From positions 1 to 46,182 of the forward strand of contig CAZWUI010000012.1 of the NCBI GenBank assembly GCA_964637515.1: a stretch of 46,182 bases of DNA. The letters run 5' to 3'. Positions 21,883-30,332 of this stretch are shown here, piece by piece. How positions within the stretch are numbered: position 1 is the stretch's first letter; every line of letters begins with the position of its first letter. The notes beneath the pieces were generated by a model, which did not search any database, had not been told where the DNA came from, and saw only the letters and a program-made list of their open reading frames with translations. The position numbers and the translations under genes are program-made. The stretch is from RGIG4097 sp964637515. GTDB taxonomy: Bacteria; Bacillota; Clostridia; Christensenellales; CAG-917.

Positions 21883-24315
21883 ATGAAAAAGAACGCACTA
21901 ATTTTAATTACGGTACTTCTTCTTTTGGTGGCACTTCTCGTCGCATGCAACAACGGCAACGTGACCACTCCCGACGACGTTACGCCGTCCACTCCGTCCT
22001 ACCCCGACCCCGTGACCTTCACGGTTACTTTCGACTCAAACGGCGGAACTTCGGTATCCAATCAAAATCTCGTCGGCGTGGAATACGGACAGACCATTTC
22101 AAAACCGTCCGTTACCCCCACAAAGCGCGGATATAACTTCGTTGAATGGATTTTGTCAGACGGCACGGCGGTGAATTTCGACACCTACGTCGTCACAGGC
22201 AACGTGACCATAAAGGCATCCTGGAAAGAAAAATCCTTCACCAACGTCGGCTATCTCACCGATGAAAAGCTCAAGGACAATATCAACGACATCGGCGACC
22301 GAACCGTAGCGCAATTCTACGGCGACAAGGTCGATCTCAAAGACGACGATGATAAATCTCTCGTATCCGTCGCCGACGGCGTGCGCGTCGTCCCCCTTTC
22401 CACGACCTATCAAGATGCAAGCACGTCTTCTCGTCTTACCCTGCCCGTCCCCACAACCACTGCGGACGACGACTATTTCGTCTATTGGTATTGCTACGAC
22501 GGCGATGAAATCGTGCAACTCACGAAACGTCTTGAAAAAGGCTCGACCGTGAAAACCGTAGAACTTGCCGCCGCCTACAACTACGACGAAGCGGTGGATA
22601 TTTACGCAATGTGGCACTCTTCCCAAAAGGACGTCATCGTGTCGTACAGAGAAGGCACGACGGACGGATCGGCAAATCTCATCACGAGCGGGACGACCGT
22701 CAAAGACGGTGATTATCTCACCGCCCCGGACGCTCCTACGAGAAGCGGTTATAAGTTCAACAACTGGACTTACAACTCGGTGAAAAACGGCGAATACGTG
22801 CTTGTGAACGATGAAAAAGTCGTCAATACTATGTCTTTCTACGTGGACGCATCGAACAAAGGCGTGCAAATTTTCCACTCCGCATCCATAAACGGAATCT
22901 TTGAACTCACGGCAACTTGGACAAAGGATATAGTCGTCAACTCCGCCGAAGACTTCAAGTCGATCGACGGCACGGACAGCGAAACGCAAGGTGCGTTTAT
23001 CACTCTCAATGCGGATATTAACCTTGGTGAATGGACAGCTCCTTTCGACGAAAACAACGTGTTTACCGGACTTTTCGACGGCAAAGGTCACAAGATAACT
23101 TTCACTTCGACGGATAAAGCAAACTCTTCCCTTCTCGGCTACGTGAACGGCACCATAAGCAATCTCATCGTTGATGCAACCGTCACGGCGCATTCTCAAG
23201 ACCTGAGCGGAGACGTCTATGCCGCCGCTGTCGCAATCAACGGCAAGGGCACTATCACCGATGTCAACGCAAATCTTACGGTTGACATCTCCACAAACGA
23301 CTGCACTGTCACGATAGGCGGTATCGTGGCTGTGAACAGTGCGAATATCTCAAGATGTTCTTCCGTCGTTGCGAGTGCCTCCGCATCCGGCAAAATCATT
23401 ACCTTCGGCGGTATCGTGGGTGAGAATAGAGGCACAATCATCACGACGAAAGTCGAAAACGGCAGCAACAAGGCGATCAACGCATCCATAAACGCTTCCG
23501 GCTCCGCATACGTCGGCAGTCTTGTCGGCAAATTCCTTTCGGGTAGCATGGAAGAATGTATCGTCGGCGACGCACTCATCACCGTGCAAACTACAGGTAG
23601 CTCCCAATGCGTCGCATACGTCGGCGGCGTGGTCGGACGTATGTCCAATAGCCCGGTGAGTGAAATCCACGTTGACAAAGTGAACGTTTCTGCAACCTCG
23701 GGCGGCGTTGCGTACGTAGGCGGTATCTTCGGCTACTCCAACAGTGTGCTCACCCACGTCAACGTCAATCAAGCGACGGTTATTGCGGATGCAGTCACTA
23801 CCGCATACGCGGGCGCAGTTGCGGGCGTAAACACCAACGACGGAAACAACAACGCATCTATAAGATACGCTATCGTCAAGCAAGCGAACGTCAACGCATA
23901 TTCCGACAACGGCACGGTCTACGCAGGCGGAGTCGTCGGCGATAACTACGCAGCCAACACGAGCGGTACGGGAGGACTCATCGGCTACTGCTACGTATCC
24001 GCGACCGTCTATGCCCGTTCAAACGAAGACAATGCACACGTCGGTCTCATCCACGGCAACAAGGATGCAAAGAGCGTAGTGAAAAACTTCTATGGCAACA
24101 CCGCATCCACCGTCACACTCAACAGCGATGTCCTCACTCTCGAAACTGTTTCGGGCGCATACACCGTGACCGACCTCGAAGCGACTCTCAAAACTGAAAC
24201 GTGGGTGAATTCAAATCTCAATCTCAACGTGGACGCATCTCCGTCGAAACCCGAAACGCTTGTTTGGATAGTGGCAGACGGCTCGATTCCCACCCTAGCA
24301 TTCATCTCGAAATAA
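21883..24315 (+). CDS. Surface lipoprotein with InlB-type repeats
   Basis: An 810-aa exported lipoprotein: signal peptide with lipobox Cys in VALLVAC, a Thr/Pro/Ser-rich spacer, then Listeria-Bacteroides (InlB B-type, PF09479) repeats, the first at about 45-110 (TFDSNGGT, then GYNFVEW and ASW) and another at about 250-345 (GYKFNNW ... LTATW). From about 350 comes INLGEWTAPF / FTGLFDGKGHKITF followed by a long beta-helix-like region with repeated VGGIV/VGGVVG turns (GLUG-like). Likely displayed on the cell surface, for adhesion or binding of glycans or host proteins; the ligand is unknown. AAGGA precedes the ATG and a terminator follows. Shares its module type with the 1810-aa protein at 33362-38794. 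Confidence 0.85.
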   Translation: MKKNALILITVLLLLVALLVACNNGNVTTPDDVTPSTPSYPDPVTFTVTFDSNGGTSVSNQNLVGVEYGQTISKPSVTPTKRGYNFVEWILSDGTAVNFDTYVVTGNVTIKASWKEKSFTNVGYLTDEKLKDNINDIGDRTVAQFYGDKVDLKDDDDKSLVSVADGVRVVPLSTTYQDASTSSRLTLPVPTTTADDDYFVYWYCYDGDEIVQLTKRLEKGSTVKTVELAAAYNYDEAVDIYAMWHSSQKDVIVSYREGTTDGSANLITSGTTVKDGDYLTAPDAPTRSGYKFNNWTYNSVKNGEYVLVNDEKVVNTMSFYVDASNKGVQIFHSASINGIFELTATWTKDIVVNSAEDFKSIDGTDSETQGAFITLNADINLGEWTAPFDENNVFTGLFDGKGHKITFTSTDKANSSLLGYVNGTISNLIVDATVTAHSQDLSGDVYAAAVAINGKGTITDVNANLTVDISTNDCTVTIGGIVAVNSANISRCSSVVASASASGKIITFGGIVGENRGTIITTKVENGSNKAINASINASGSAYVGSLVGKFLSGSMEECIVGDALITVQTTGSSQCVAYVGGVVGRMSNSPVSEIHVDKVNVSATSGGVAYVGGIFGYSNSVLTHVNVNQATVIADAVTTAYAGAVAGVNTNDGNNNASIRYAIVKQANVNAYSDNGTVYAGGVVGDNYAANTSGTGGLIGYCYVSATVYARSNEDNAHVGLIHGNKDAKSVVKNFYGNTASTVTLNSDVLTLETVSGAYTVTDLEATLKTETWVNSNLNLNVDASPSKPETLVWIVADGSIPTLAFISK

Positions 24316-24335
24316 CCACCCGAAACAAAAACTCA

Positions 24336-24360
24336 CCCCTGCAATCGCAGGGGTTTTCTT
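24336..24360 (+). terminator. Intrinsic terminator
   Basis: CCCCTGC/GCAGGGG stem with a 4-nt loop and TTTTCTTTT tail after the lipoprotein gene. Confidence 0.8.
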
Positions 24361-24388
24361 TTGCCTTAAAAATTTCTTAAATGTGGTA

Positions 24389-24417
24389 TTGCAATTCAAA
24401 ATGCGCAGGCGTATAAT
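24389..24417 (+). promoter_or_regulatory. Promoter of the membrane-protein gene
   Basis: TTGCAA (24389-24394), 17-bp spacer, TATAAT (24412-24417), giving a leader of about 85 nt. Confidence 0.65.
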
Positions 24418-24509
24418 TTAATTGACGAATAAATGAGCAAACTACTATGACTAAAGGCTCGTGACTTTTGCGCTTTTATTTGATTGTAAGTTATGATAGG
24501 AGGAAAACT

Positions 24510-25364
24510 ATGTTCACAACACTTGCATTATCAAGACCGTATACGACGACTCCGCAAATGCTCGAAGAAGCATTGCAAAAACCGCAAGAATTGAAATGGT
24601 ATATCATACCGCTATTTCTCGTCTGTTTGTTCCTCGTCGTGAATGAAATCAAAAACAAAAGGTATAGCGTCGTCTTGGGCGGTGCGGCGTTCTGGCTCTG
24701 GGACGTCTTCAACGAAACTTGGAACGCTATGGTCTACGCAACCACGGGACAACCCGTATGGGGTACGACTGCGGCGGGAGGAAGCGCATTGCAGATTTTG
24801 GTGGGCTACAATATCGAAATCTCGTTTATGTTCTTCATTCTCGGTATGATGACCTGCCGTATGCTCAAAACCACCGAAGGTTATGAGGGCGTAGGCTTCT
24901 GGGACGCCAACAAAAATTGGCTCGACGATCCCAACAATATCTACTACAAGGCGAACGTCCTGAACAAAAATCTGTCCGCAGAAGAAAGAAAGACGAAAAC
25001 TAAAGCAGTCCTTTATCGTATCGCAGTCATCGTGGGCGGAAGCATTCTCGCAGTCATCATTGAAATTCTGCTCAATAAATGCGGAGTTCTCACTTGGGAA
25101 AAACCTTGGTGGCAACCGTCCTTCCCCTTCGTGCTATTCATCATCGGCTACGTGCCTTTCTACGTGGCGGCAGTGCTAATACACGACCTGCCCCGCAAAT
25201 GGCAACTGATAGGACTCGGCATAATCGTTCTGATAGTTGTCCTACTGCTTATAATCTCGGGCTCACTCGGTATGCTCGGACCGCAAACGGACGGCAACGG
25301 CAACTGGATTGGCAAATACTGCTCGGGTGACAACTTCGCAATTCCGCTCGAATGGCGTAGATAG
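24510..25364 (+). CDS. Multi-pass membrane protein of unknown function
   Basis: A 284-aa integral membrane protein, not recognised. The start at 24510 is chosen over an upstream ATG (24468) because AGGAGG lies 6 nt before it. About seven hydrophobic segments are visible, including WYIIPLFLVCLFLVV, GYNIEISFMFFILGMM, a segment after the acidic loop (VGGSILAVIIEILL), and a C-terminal pair ending LIGLGIIVLIVVLLLIISG. A cytoplasmic or external loop holds KNWLDDPNNIYYKANVLNK and a basic segment. No catalytic motif stands out. Own promoter, with a shared bidirectional terminator against hypA. Confidence 0.75.
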   Translation: MFTTLALSRPYTTTPQMLEEALQKPQELKWYIIPLFLVCLFLVVNEIKNKRYSVVLGGAAFWLWDVFNETWNAMVYATTGQPVWGTTAAGGSALQILVGYNIEISFMFFILGMMTCRMLKTTEGYEGVGFWDANKNWLDDPNNIYYKANVLNKNLSAEERKTKTKAVLYRIAVIVGGSILAVIIEILLNKCGVLTWEKPWWQPSFPFVLFIIGYVPFYVAAVLIHDLPRKWQLIGLGIIVLIVVLLLIISGSLGMLGPQTDGNGNWIGKYCSGDNFAIPLEWRR

Positions 25365-25452
25365 CGATTGTTTTGTTTGGTATCGCACTTGCAACCACAA
25401 TCCAACTTTGATTTGGTGTCACACTTGAACGAGTAATTCACCGACAAAACCA

Positions 25453-25481
25453 AAAAAGCCACGCTTGGTGCGTGGCTTTTT
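25453..25481. terminator. Bidirectional terminator
   Basis: AAAAAGCCACGC/GCGTGGCTTTTT, 12-bp stem with a 5-nt loop between the convergent membrane-protein gene and hypA. Confidence 0.8.
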
Positions 25482-25499
25482 GTTTTGGGTGAACGGCGG

Positions 25500-25844
25500 T
25501 TACTCGACGAGAATTTCTTTTATCTCGACTTCGTTCCCGCGCAAGAGATAGGTGTGTTCGCTTTTGCAGTAGGGGCAGATTTTGGCGTATTGCACGGTGG
25601 GATATTCCTGTTTGCAATCTTCGCAGTAGGTGACGGCGGGGATTGTTTCGACAACCAATTCACACCCTTTCAAAATCTCCGTGCGATTAGCGTTCCAATT
25701 CCAACAATCAATCAGTTGGTCGTTGACGACGGTGGACACTTCCCCTATTCTCATGACGACCTTTGCGATTTTGGACACGTTATTTTTTTGCGCGACGTCC
25801 TTGACGATGTCTGCGATATGGAACACCACTCCTAATTCGTGCAT
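25500..25844 (-). CDS. hypA: Hydrogenase/urease nickel metallochaperone HypA
   Basis: A 114-aa HypA protein, which with HypB delivers Ni2+ to [NiFe]-hydrogenase or other nickel enzymes. Seen: N-terminal MHELG with the nickel-binding His2, and a zinc-finger with two CxxC pairs (YCEDCKQ and ICPYCKS). Length is normal. It is the last gene of the hypB-hypB-oxidoreductase-hypA operon, 6 nt after the flavoprotein stop; GGAG is rather far (15 nt) from the ATG. No hydrogenase subunit, hypC, hypD, hypE or hypF gene is in the window, so the client enzyme must be elsewhere. Confidence 0.93.
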   Translation of the reverse strand: MHELGVVFHIADIVKDVAQKNNVSKIAKVVMRIGEVSTVVNDQLIDCWNWNANRTEILKGCELVVETIPAVTYCEDCKQEYPTVQYAKICPYCKSEHTYLLRGNEVEIKEILVE

Positions 25845-25850
25845 AAGCGA

Positions 25851-28712
25851 CTATTTATTCTCCTTTTTCGCCTTTTTGACTTGTTTTTTATACTCTTTAT
25901 GTTTTTGTTGTGAGAGTTTTTCTTCTTCGGTTTTCTTGCCGAAAACGATCTTCATACCGCGCTTAATTGCGTAAGGCAGGATCGCTTTGAACTTGTCTTC
26001 ACTGCGCACCATAGTGGAGCATTCGGGATATTCTCTATGGAGATGGATTGCGTCGAAATCGCACTTGGTGGTGCAGATACCGCAACCGATACACTTGTTC
26101 TCATCAACGACGCTTGCTCCGCAACCAAGACAACGGGACGCTTCGATCTTGACTTGTTCTTCGGTGAGAGTGCCGTGGAGATCTCTGAAGGAGAACTTGT
26201 CGCCTTCGAGTTCTTTTGCTTCTTGTCTGCCCGCGGTGTCGTAGCTGTCGATGACGAGATTGTCTTTGTCGAGTTCGATGAACTGACGGCGGTTGCGACC
26301 GATAGTCATGCTCGTGCCGGGTTGTACGAAACGGTGGAGAGATACCGCCGCATTCTTGCCCGCTTCGATTGCGTCGATTGCGAATTTAGGTCCGCTGTAT
26401 ACGTCGCCGCCGACGAAGATGTCGGGTTCTGCGGTTTGGTAGGTGAGAGAATCCGCAACGGGATAATTGCCGTGGTGGAATTCGACTTTGGTGCCGTTGA
26501 GGAGGTCTCCCCAAACGACCGATTGACCAATTGCGAAGATGACGTTCGTCGCATCGACGGTGATGACGTCGTTTTCGTCGTATTTCGGGCTAAATTTCTT
26601 GGTGGCGGGATCAATGACGCTGACGCATTTCTTGAACACGACCGCTTTGACGTTGCCCTTTTCGTCCTTGACGATTTCCTTGGGGCCCCAACCGTTGTTG
26701 ACTTCGATACCGTCCGCAAGGGTTTCTTCGATTTCGAGTTTGCTTGCGGGCATTTCGTCGCGAGATTCAAGGGAGTACATTGCGACCTTTTCGCTGCCCA
26801 GACGGATTGCGGTGCGTGCGCAGTCAACCGCTACGTTACCGCCGCCGATGACGATAGTGTTACCGCTCATCTTTCTGTCGTGGTTTTCGGTTGCGTCGTG
26901 CAAGAACGTGACCGCCATATCCGTGCCGATTGCATCTTCACCGGCGATACCGGGGAGTCTTCCGCCTTGGCAACCGATTGCGATATAGAACGCCTTGTAG
27001 CCTTGTTCTCTGAGTTCGGGGATGGTGACGTCTTTGCCGACTTCGACACCGCACTTGAACTCAACGCCGAGTTCACGGAGCACGTCGATTTCCGCATCGA
27101 TGACGTCTTTTTCGAGCTTATAGGACGGGATACCGTAAGTGAGCATACCGCCGAGTTTTTCGTTCTTTTCAAAGACGGTGGGTTTGTAGCCTTTCGTTGC
27201 GAGATAGTACGCACAGCTGAGTCCCGCGGGACCTGCGCCTACGATTGCGATCTTCTCACTCCAATGCTCGTCGACGTTGGACGGAATGACGATTTCGGGG
27301 ATATATCTGGTTTCCGCTTTGAGATCTTGTTCTGCGATGAACTTCTTGATGTCGTCGATTGCGACTGCTTCATCCACTTTGCCTCTGGTGCAAGCGATTT
27401 CGCAACGTTTATTGCACACGCGGCCGCAGATTGCAGGGAACGGATTGTCCTTCTTGATGAGCGCAAGCGCTTCTCTATACTTGCCTTCTTTGGCTTTTCT
27501 AATGTAGCCTTGAACAGCGATATGTGCAGGGCAAGCGACTTTGCAGGGAGACGTACCCGTATCGTAGCAGTTGATACGGTTGTTATCTCTATAATCTTCG
27601 TCCCACTTATCCGGGCCCCAACTGAGATTGTCGGGAAGTTCGTGTTTGGGATATTTGATTTCGCCTTGTTTGGTGCAGAGTTTTTGACCGAGTTTAACTG
27701 CGCCTGCGGGGCAATACTCTACGCACTTACCGCACGCGACGCATTTATCTTTCTCGACTTTTGCGACATACGCACTTCTGGACATATTGGGCGTATTGAA
27801 AAGTTGGGATGTTCTGAGTGCGTTGCAGATATTGACGTTGCAGTTACAGATTGCGAAAATCTTGTTTTGACCGTCGATATTCGTGATTTGATGGACAAAA
27901 CCGTTCGCTTCCGCATTGCGCAGAATCTGCATTGCTTCTTCGTAGGTGATAGAGCGACCTTTGCCGGTTTCCGAGCAGTAGTCCGCCATATCGCCGATAC
28001 CGATACACCATTCTTCACAGCTATCTCCGCAACCTTCGCCGAGTTTTGCGCGACCGTAACGGCAAGAGCAGATACCCACACCAAGATGTCCTTCATATTT
28101 CTTGAGCCAGTAGGAGATATGTTCGATATCGATAGTGCCGTTCTCCATTTCGATAGCCTTTTCGACGGGGATGACGTGCATACCGATTCCCGCACCTCCC
28201 GGGGGCACCATAGGAGTGACCATGGTGAGCGGGAGATAGGTCATACGTTCGAAGAACATAGCGAGTTCGGGGTGATCGTCGAGTTGCTTTTTGATCATGT
28301 TCGTGAACTCTGCGGAGCCGGGGACGAACATAGGCAATACATAACGACGTTCTTTCTTCGCACCGGGGATGGGGCCGTTGTCGTTGTAATGATCGCCGTA
28401 ATCGTATTCGAGAATACCGATTCTGCTCATTTCATCGAGGAGTTCCTGAAGTTTTTCGGGTTTGATAGAGGGATTCAATTCCTTCATATCCTCGAAAGTG
28501 TAGTGCTTGCGCACCTTCATCGTGAGTGCGACGTCCGCCATTTCTTCGGTGATAACGCACGCAAGTCCCCAATATTCAGGGTCGTTCGCGGTCACGCCAA
28601 GAATTTTGTGGTCAACGCAATCGGTGATTTTTCTTGCCAATTTGAGAATTTTTTCATTAGGGTTCGGATCTCCCATAAACTCGGGGATGAACGCTTTACT
28701 CATCTCAGCCAT
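25851..28712 (-). CDS. Large Fe-S flavoprotein, GltD-like NAD(P)H oxidoreductase
   Basis: A 953-aa multidomain redox protein. In order: an N-terminal ~310-aa region with a winged-helix-like segment and a Cys cluster (GICSCRYGRAKLGEGCGDSC then EEWC, and CNCNVNIC); a 4Fe-4S site (CVACGKCVEYCP, about 325); a GltD/dihydropyrimidine-dehydrogenase-type Fe-S helical domain (PCKVACPAHIAVQGYIRKA, PAICGRVCNKRCEIAC); an FAD Rossmann fold (IAIVGAGPAGLSCAYYLA); an NAD(P) fold (VIGGGNVAVDCARTA); and a C-terminal ferredoxin (CLGCG, CIGCGICTTKC). It should move electrons between NAD(P)H and ferredoxin-type partners. The start at 28712 follows AAGGAG and overlaps the hypB stop by 8 nt. Physiological partner unknown; link to a Ni enzyme is inferred from the operon. 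Confidence 0.85.
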   Translation of the reverse strand: MAEMSKAFIPEFMGDPNPNEKILKLARKITDCVDHKILGVTANDPEYWGLACVITEEMADVALTMKVRKHYTFEDMKELNPSIKPEKLQELLDEMSRIGILEYDYGDHYNDNGPIPGAKKERRYVLPMFVPGSAEFTNMIKKQLDDHPELAMFFERMTYLPLTMVTPMVPPGGAGIGMHVIPVEKAIEMENGTIDIEHISYWLKKYEGHLGVGICSCRYGRAKLGEGCGDSCEEWCIGIGDMADYCSETGKGRSITYEEAMQILRNAEANGFVHQITNIDGQNKIFAICNCNVNICNALRTSQLFNTPNMSRSAYVAKVEKDKCVACGKCVEYCPAGAVKLGQKLCTKQGEIKYPKHELPDNLSWGPDKWDEDYRDNNRINCYDTGTSPCKVACPAHIAVQGYIRKAKEGKYREALALIKKDNPFPAICGRVCNKRCEIACTRGKVDEAVAIDDIKKFIAEQDLKAETRYIPEIVIPSNVDEHWSEKIAIVGAGPAGLSCAYYLATKGYKPTVFEKNEKLGGMLTYGIPSYKLEKDVIDAEIDVLRELGVEFKCGVEVGKDVTIPELREQGYKAFYIAIGCQGGRLPGIAGEDAIGTDMAVTFLHDATENHDRKMSGNTIVIGGGNVAVDCARTAIRLGSEKVAMYSLESRDEMPASKLEIEETLADGIEVNNGWGPKEIVKDEKGNVKAVVFKKCVSVIDPATKKFSPKYDENDVITVDATNVIFAIGQSVVWGDLLNGTKVEFHHGNYPVADSLTYQTAEPDIFVGGDVYSGPKFAIDAIEAGKNAAVSLHRFVQPGTSMTIGRNRRQFIELDKDNLVIDSYDTAGRQEAKELEGDKFSFRDLHGTLTEEQVKIEASRCLGCGASVVDENKCIGCGICTTKCDFDAIHLHREYPECSTMVRSEDKFKAILPYAIKRGMKIVFGKKTEEEKLSQQKHKEYKKQVKKAKKENK

Positions 28713-29385
28713 TGTGATTTTCTCCTTCATTATATAATTTTATTTTATTTTTGATTTCGTTTTCAAGAGCGCCCATACCCTCCCCGGTTTTTGCGCTTAC
28801 GGGGAAAATTTTGGCAGAGTGATTGAGCGCTTTCACTCTTTGCGTGAACTTCTCCATATCGAAGTCAAACGCAACCGCCACGTCCGTTTTGGTGACTGCG
28901 ACGACGTCGCACTTCTCGAACATAAGCGGATATTTGAGCGGCTTGTCGTCACCCTCCGGAACGGACAGGAGCATCATATTGAAATGCGCACCCGTATCGA
29001 ACTCCGCAGGACACACGAGATTGCCGATATTTTCAAGCACGATAAGGTCGGATTTTTCAAAATCCGCTTCCGCAATCGCTTTTGCGGTCATTTCCGCATC
29101 TATATGGCAGAGTCCGCCGTTATGGATTTGCACGCTGGCGACCCCCGTATTTTTCGCAATACGGCTTGCGTCGAGATCGGTCTCTATATCCACGTCCATA
29201 GCGACGATTTTATATTCGTTTTTCAAGTCGTTTATGAGCCTAGTGAGCAGAGTCGTCTTGCCGCTACCGGGGGATGACATGACGTTCATCATCACCGTAC
29301 CTCGAGAAGACAAGGACTTTCTCAATTCGTCCGCAATTCTGTCGTTAGGGGCGAAAACGCTTTCTTTGACCGAAATTATTTTCAT
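28705..29385 (-). CDS. hypB: Nickel-insertion GTPase HypB (copy 1)
   Basis: A 226-aa SIMIBI-class GTPase that, with HypA, inserts nickel into hydrogenase or similar enzymes. Seen: P-loop MSSPGSGKTTLL, MDVDIETDLDASRI, the metal-site GGLCHIDAEM (Cys-His) and NLVCPAEFDTGAH, and the G4-like TKTDVA motif. No His-rich N-terminal nickel store. Its start overlaps the end of the second hypB copy by 4 nt and its end overlaps the flavoprotein start by 8 nt, so expression is tightly coupled. Two full copies in one operon are unusual. Confidence 0.93.
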   Translation of the reverse strand: MKIISVKESVFAPNDRIADELRKSLSSRGTVMMNVMSSPGSGKTTLLTRLINDLKNEYKIVAMDVDIETDLDASRIAKNTGVASVQIHNGGLCHIDAEMTAKAIAEADFEKSDLIVLENIGNLVCPAEFDTGAHFNMMLLSVPEGDDKPLKYPLMFEKCDVVAVTKTDVAVAFDFDMEKFTQRVKALNHSAKIFPVSAKTGEGMGALENEIKNKIKLYNEGENHNG

Positions 29386-30053
29386 ACCCCACCAAACCTT
29401 TCAACGTATTTCTCATAGAAGAAGTCGGCGAGTTCATCCACACCTTCCCCCGTTTTTGCGGACGTCACGAACACGCGCGCGCCGTCGTTGAGCCGTGATA
29501 TATTCTTCTTGCAACCGTCCACGTCGAAGTCGAAAAACTCCGCCGTATCCGCTTTCGTCAACACCACGACGTCGCAGGTCGAAAACATAAGGGTGTATTT
29601 GAGCGGTTTGTCGTCCCCTTCGGGCAAGGACAAAAGTGCGACCTTCAAATGCGCACCCGTATCAAACTCCGCAGGACATACGAGATTGCCGATATTCTCC
29701 AAAAATACGAGTTTAGCGGTCGTATTGAACGCATTAAACCCTTGTCTTGACATATCTGCGTCGAGATGACACATTCCGCCGGTGTGCAACTGTATGCCGT
29801 CCGCGCCCGCTTGACGCACTCTATGCACGTCGGGATCGCCGTCGATATCCGCTTCCATAACGCCGACGGGGAGCCTATCTTTCAACGCACCGATAAGCCT
29901 TTCGAGCAAGGTGGTTTTACCGCTACCGGGAGATGACATGACGTTGACGTAATAGATACCCTTTTCGTCGAGTTCCGCGCGGAGTTTATCCGCATCCGCA
30001 TCATTATCGTCGAGAATGCTTTTTTTGAGTTCTATAACGTCGTTCAAGTCCAT
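29382..30053 (-). CDS. hypB: Nickel-insertion GTPase HypB (copy 2, paralogue)
   Basis: A 223-aa HypB paralogue, first gene of the operon. Same motif set as its neighbour but clearly diverged: VNVMSSPGSGKTTLLERL, MEADIDGDPDVHRV, GGMCHLDADMS with the Cys-His metal site, NLVCPAEFDTGAH and TKADTAE. The conserved metal and nucleotide residues in both copies argue that both work, perhaps as a heterodimer or for different client enzymes. GAGG precedes the ATG and a promoter lies at 30076-30103. Not an assembly duplication, since the two differ throughout. Confidence 0.92.
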   Translation of the reverse strand: MDLNDVIELKKSILDDNDADADKLRAELDEKGIYYVNVMSSPGSGKTTLLERLIGALKDRLPVGVMEADIDGDPDVHRVRQAGADGIQLHTGGMCHLDADMSRQGFNAFNTTAKLVFLENIGNLVCPAEFDTGAHLKVALLSLPEGDDKPLKYTLMFSTCDVVVLTKADTAEFFDFDVDGCKKNISRLNDGARVFVTSAKTGEGVDELADFFYEKYVERFGGV

Positions 30054-30075
30054 TTCACACGCCCTCTATTATTAT

Positions 30076-30103
30076 ATAATAGCACAAATCTTCCAAAACG
30101 CAA
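30076..30103 (-). promoter_or_regulatory. Promoter of the hyp/flavoprotein operon
   Basis: TTGCGT (30098-30103), 16-bp spacer, TATTAT (30076-30081) on the minus strand. Confidence 0.5.
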
Positions 30104-30134
30104 TAGTAACTTTTGTTAACAATTAATTTTACTA

Positions 30135-30260
30135 GTGAAAAAGACGGAATACGTCCCCCATTGCAAGGTGAAACTCGTGCTGTGCCACGGTCCATACGGC
30201 GATTTTTTGGAATGTTCCTATTACCCTAAATGCAATTTCAAAAAAGAAACAGACGAATGA
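30135..30260 (+). CDS. Small zinc-ribbon (topoisomerase-type) ORF, possibly a fragment
   Basis: A 41-codon + strand ORF with a GTG start. The sequence VPHCKVKLVLCHGPYGDFL followed by ECSYYPKCNF matches the C4 zinc finger found at the C-terminus of type IA topoisomerases and restriction-type proteins, including the G-x-(Y/F)G-x-F-x-x-C-S-x-Y-P-x-C core. The first zinc ligand (expected CPxC) is Val, so metal binding may be impaired. No Shine-Dalgarno or ATG is seen. It may be a decayed remnant or a leaderless mini-gene. Confidence 0.45.
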   Translation: MKKTEYVPHCKVKLVLCHGPYGDFLECSYYPKCNFKKETDE

Positions 30261-30297
30261 TTTTGGTTTCTGAAAAAGGGTGCGACCGAGGGTAAAA

Positions 30298-30320
30298 TAA
30301 AAACACCCAAAGGGTGCTTT
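30298..30320 (-). terminator. Terminator of the phosphoesterase gene
   Basis: Short stem CACCC/GGGTG with a 3-nt loop and a long T-rich tail on the minus strand, just past the stop at 30333. Confidence 0.55.
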
Positions 30321-30332
30321 CAATGAGTCGCT

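Noticed and set aside
26037..28754. 905-codon open frame on the + strand opposite the Fe-S flavoprotein
   Set aside because: It is antisense to a gene with complete domain motifs and has an abnormal Phe/Asp/Val-rich composition; it arises from codon bias of the real gene.
28705..30053. The two hypB genes as an assembly duplication or split gene
   Set aside because: Both are full length, with complete motifs, and differ throughout the sequence.
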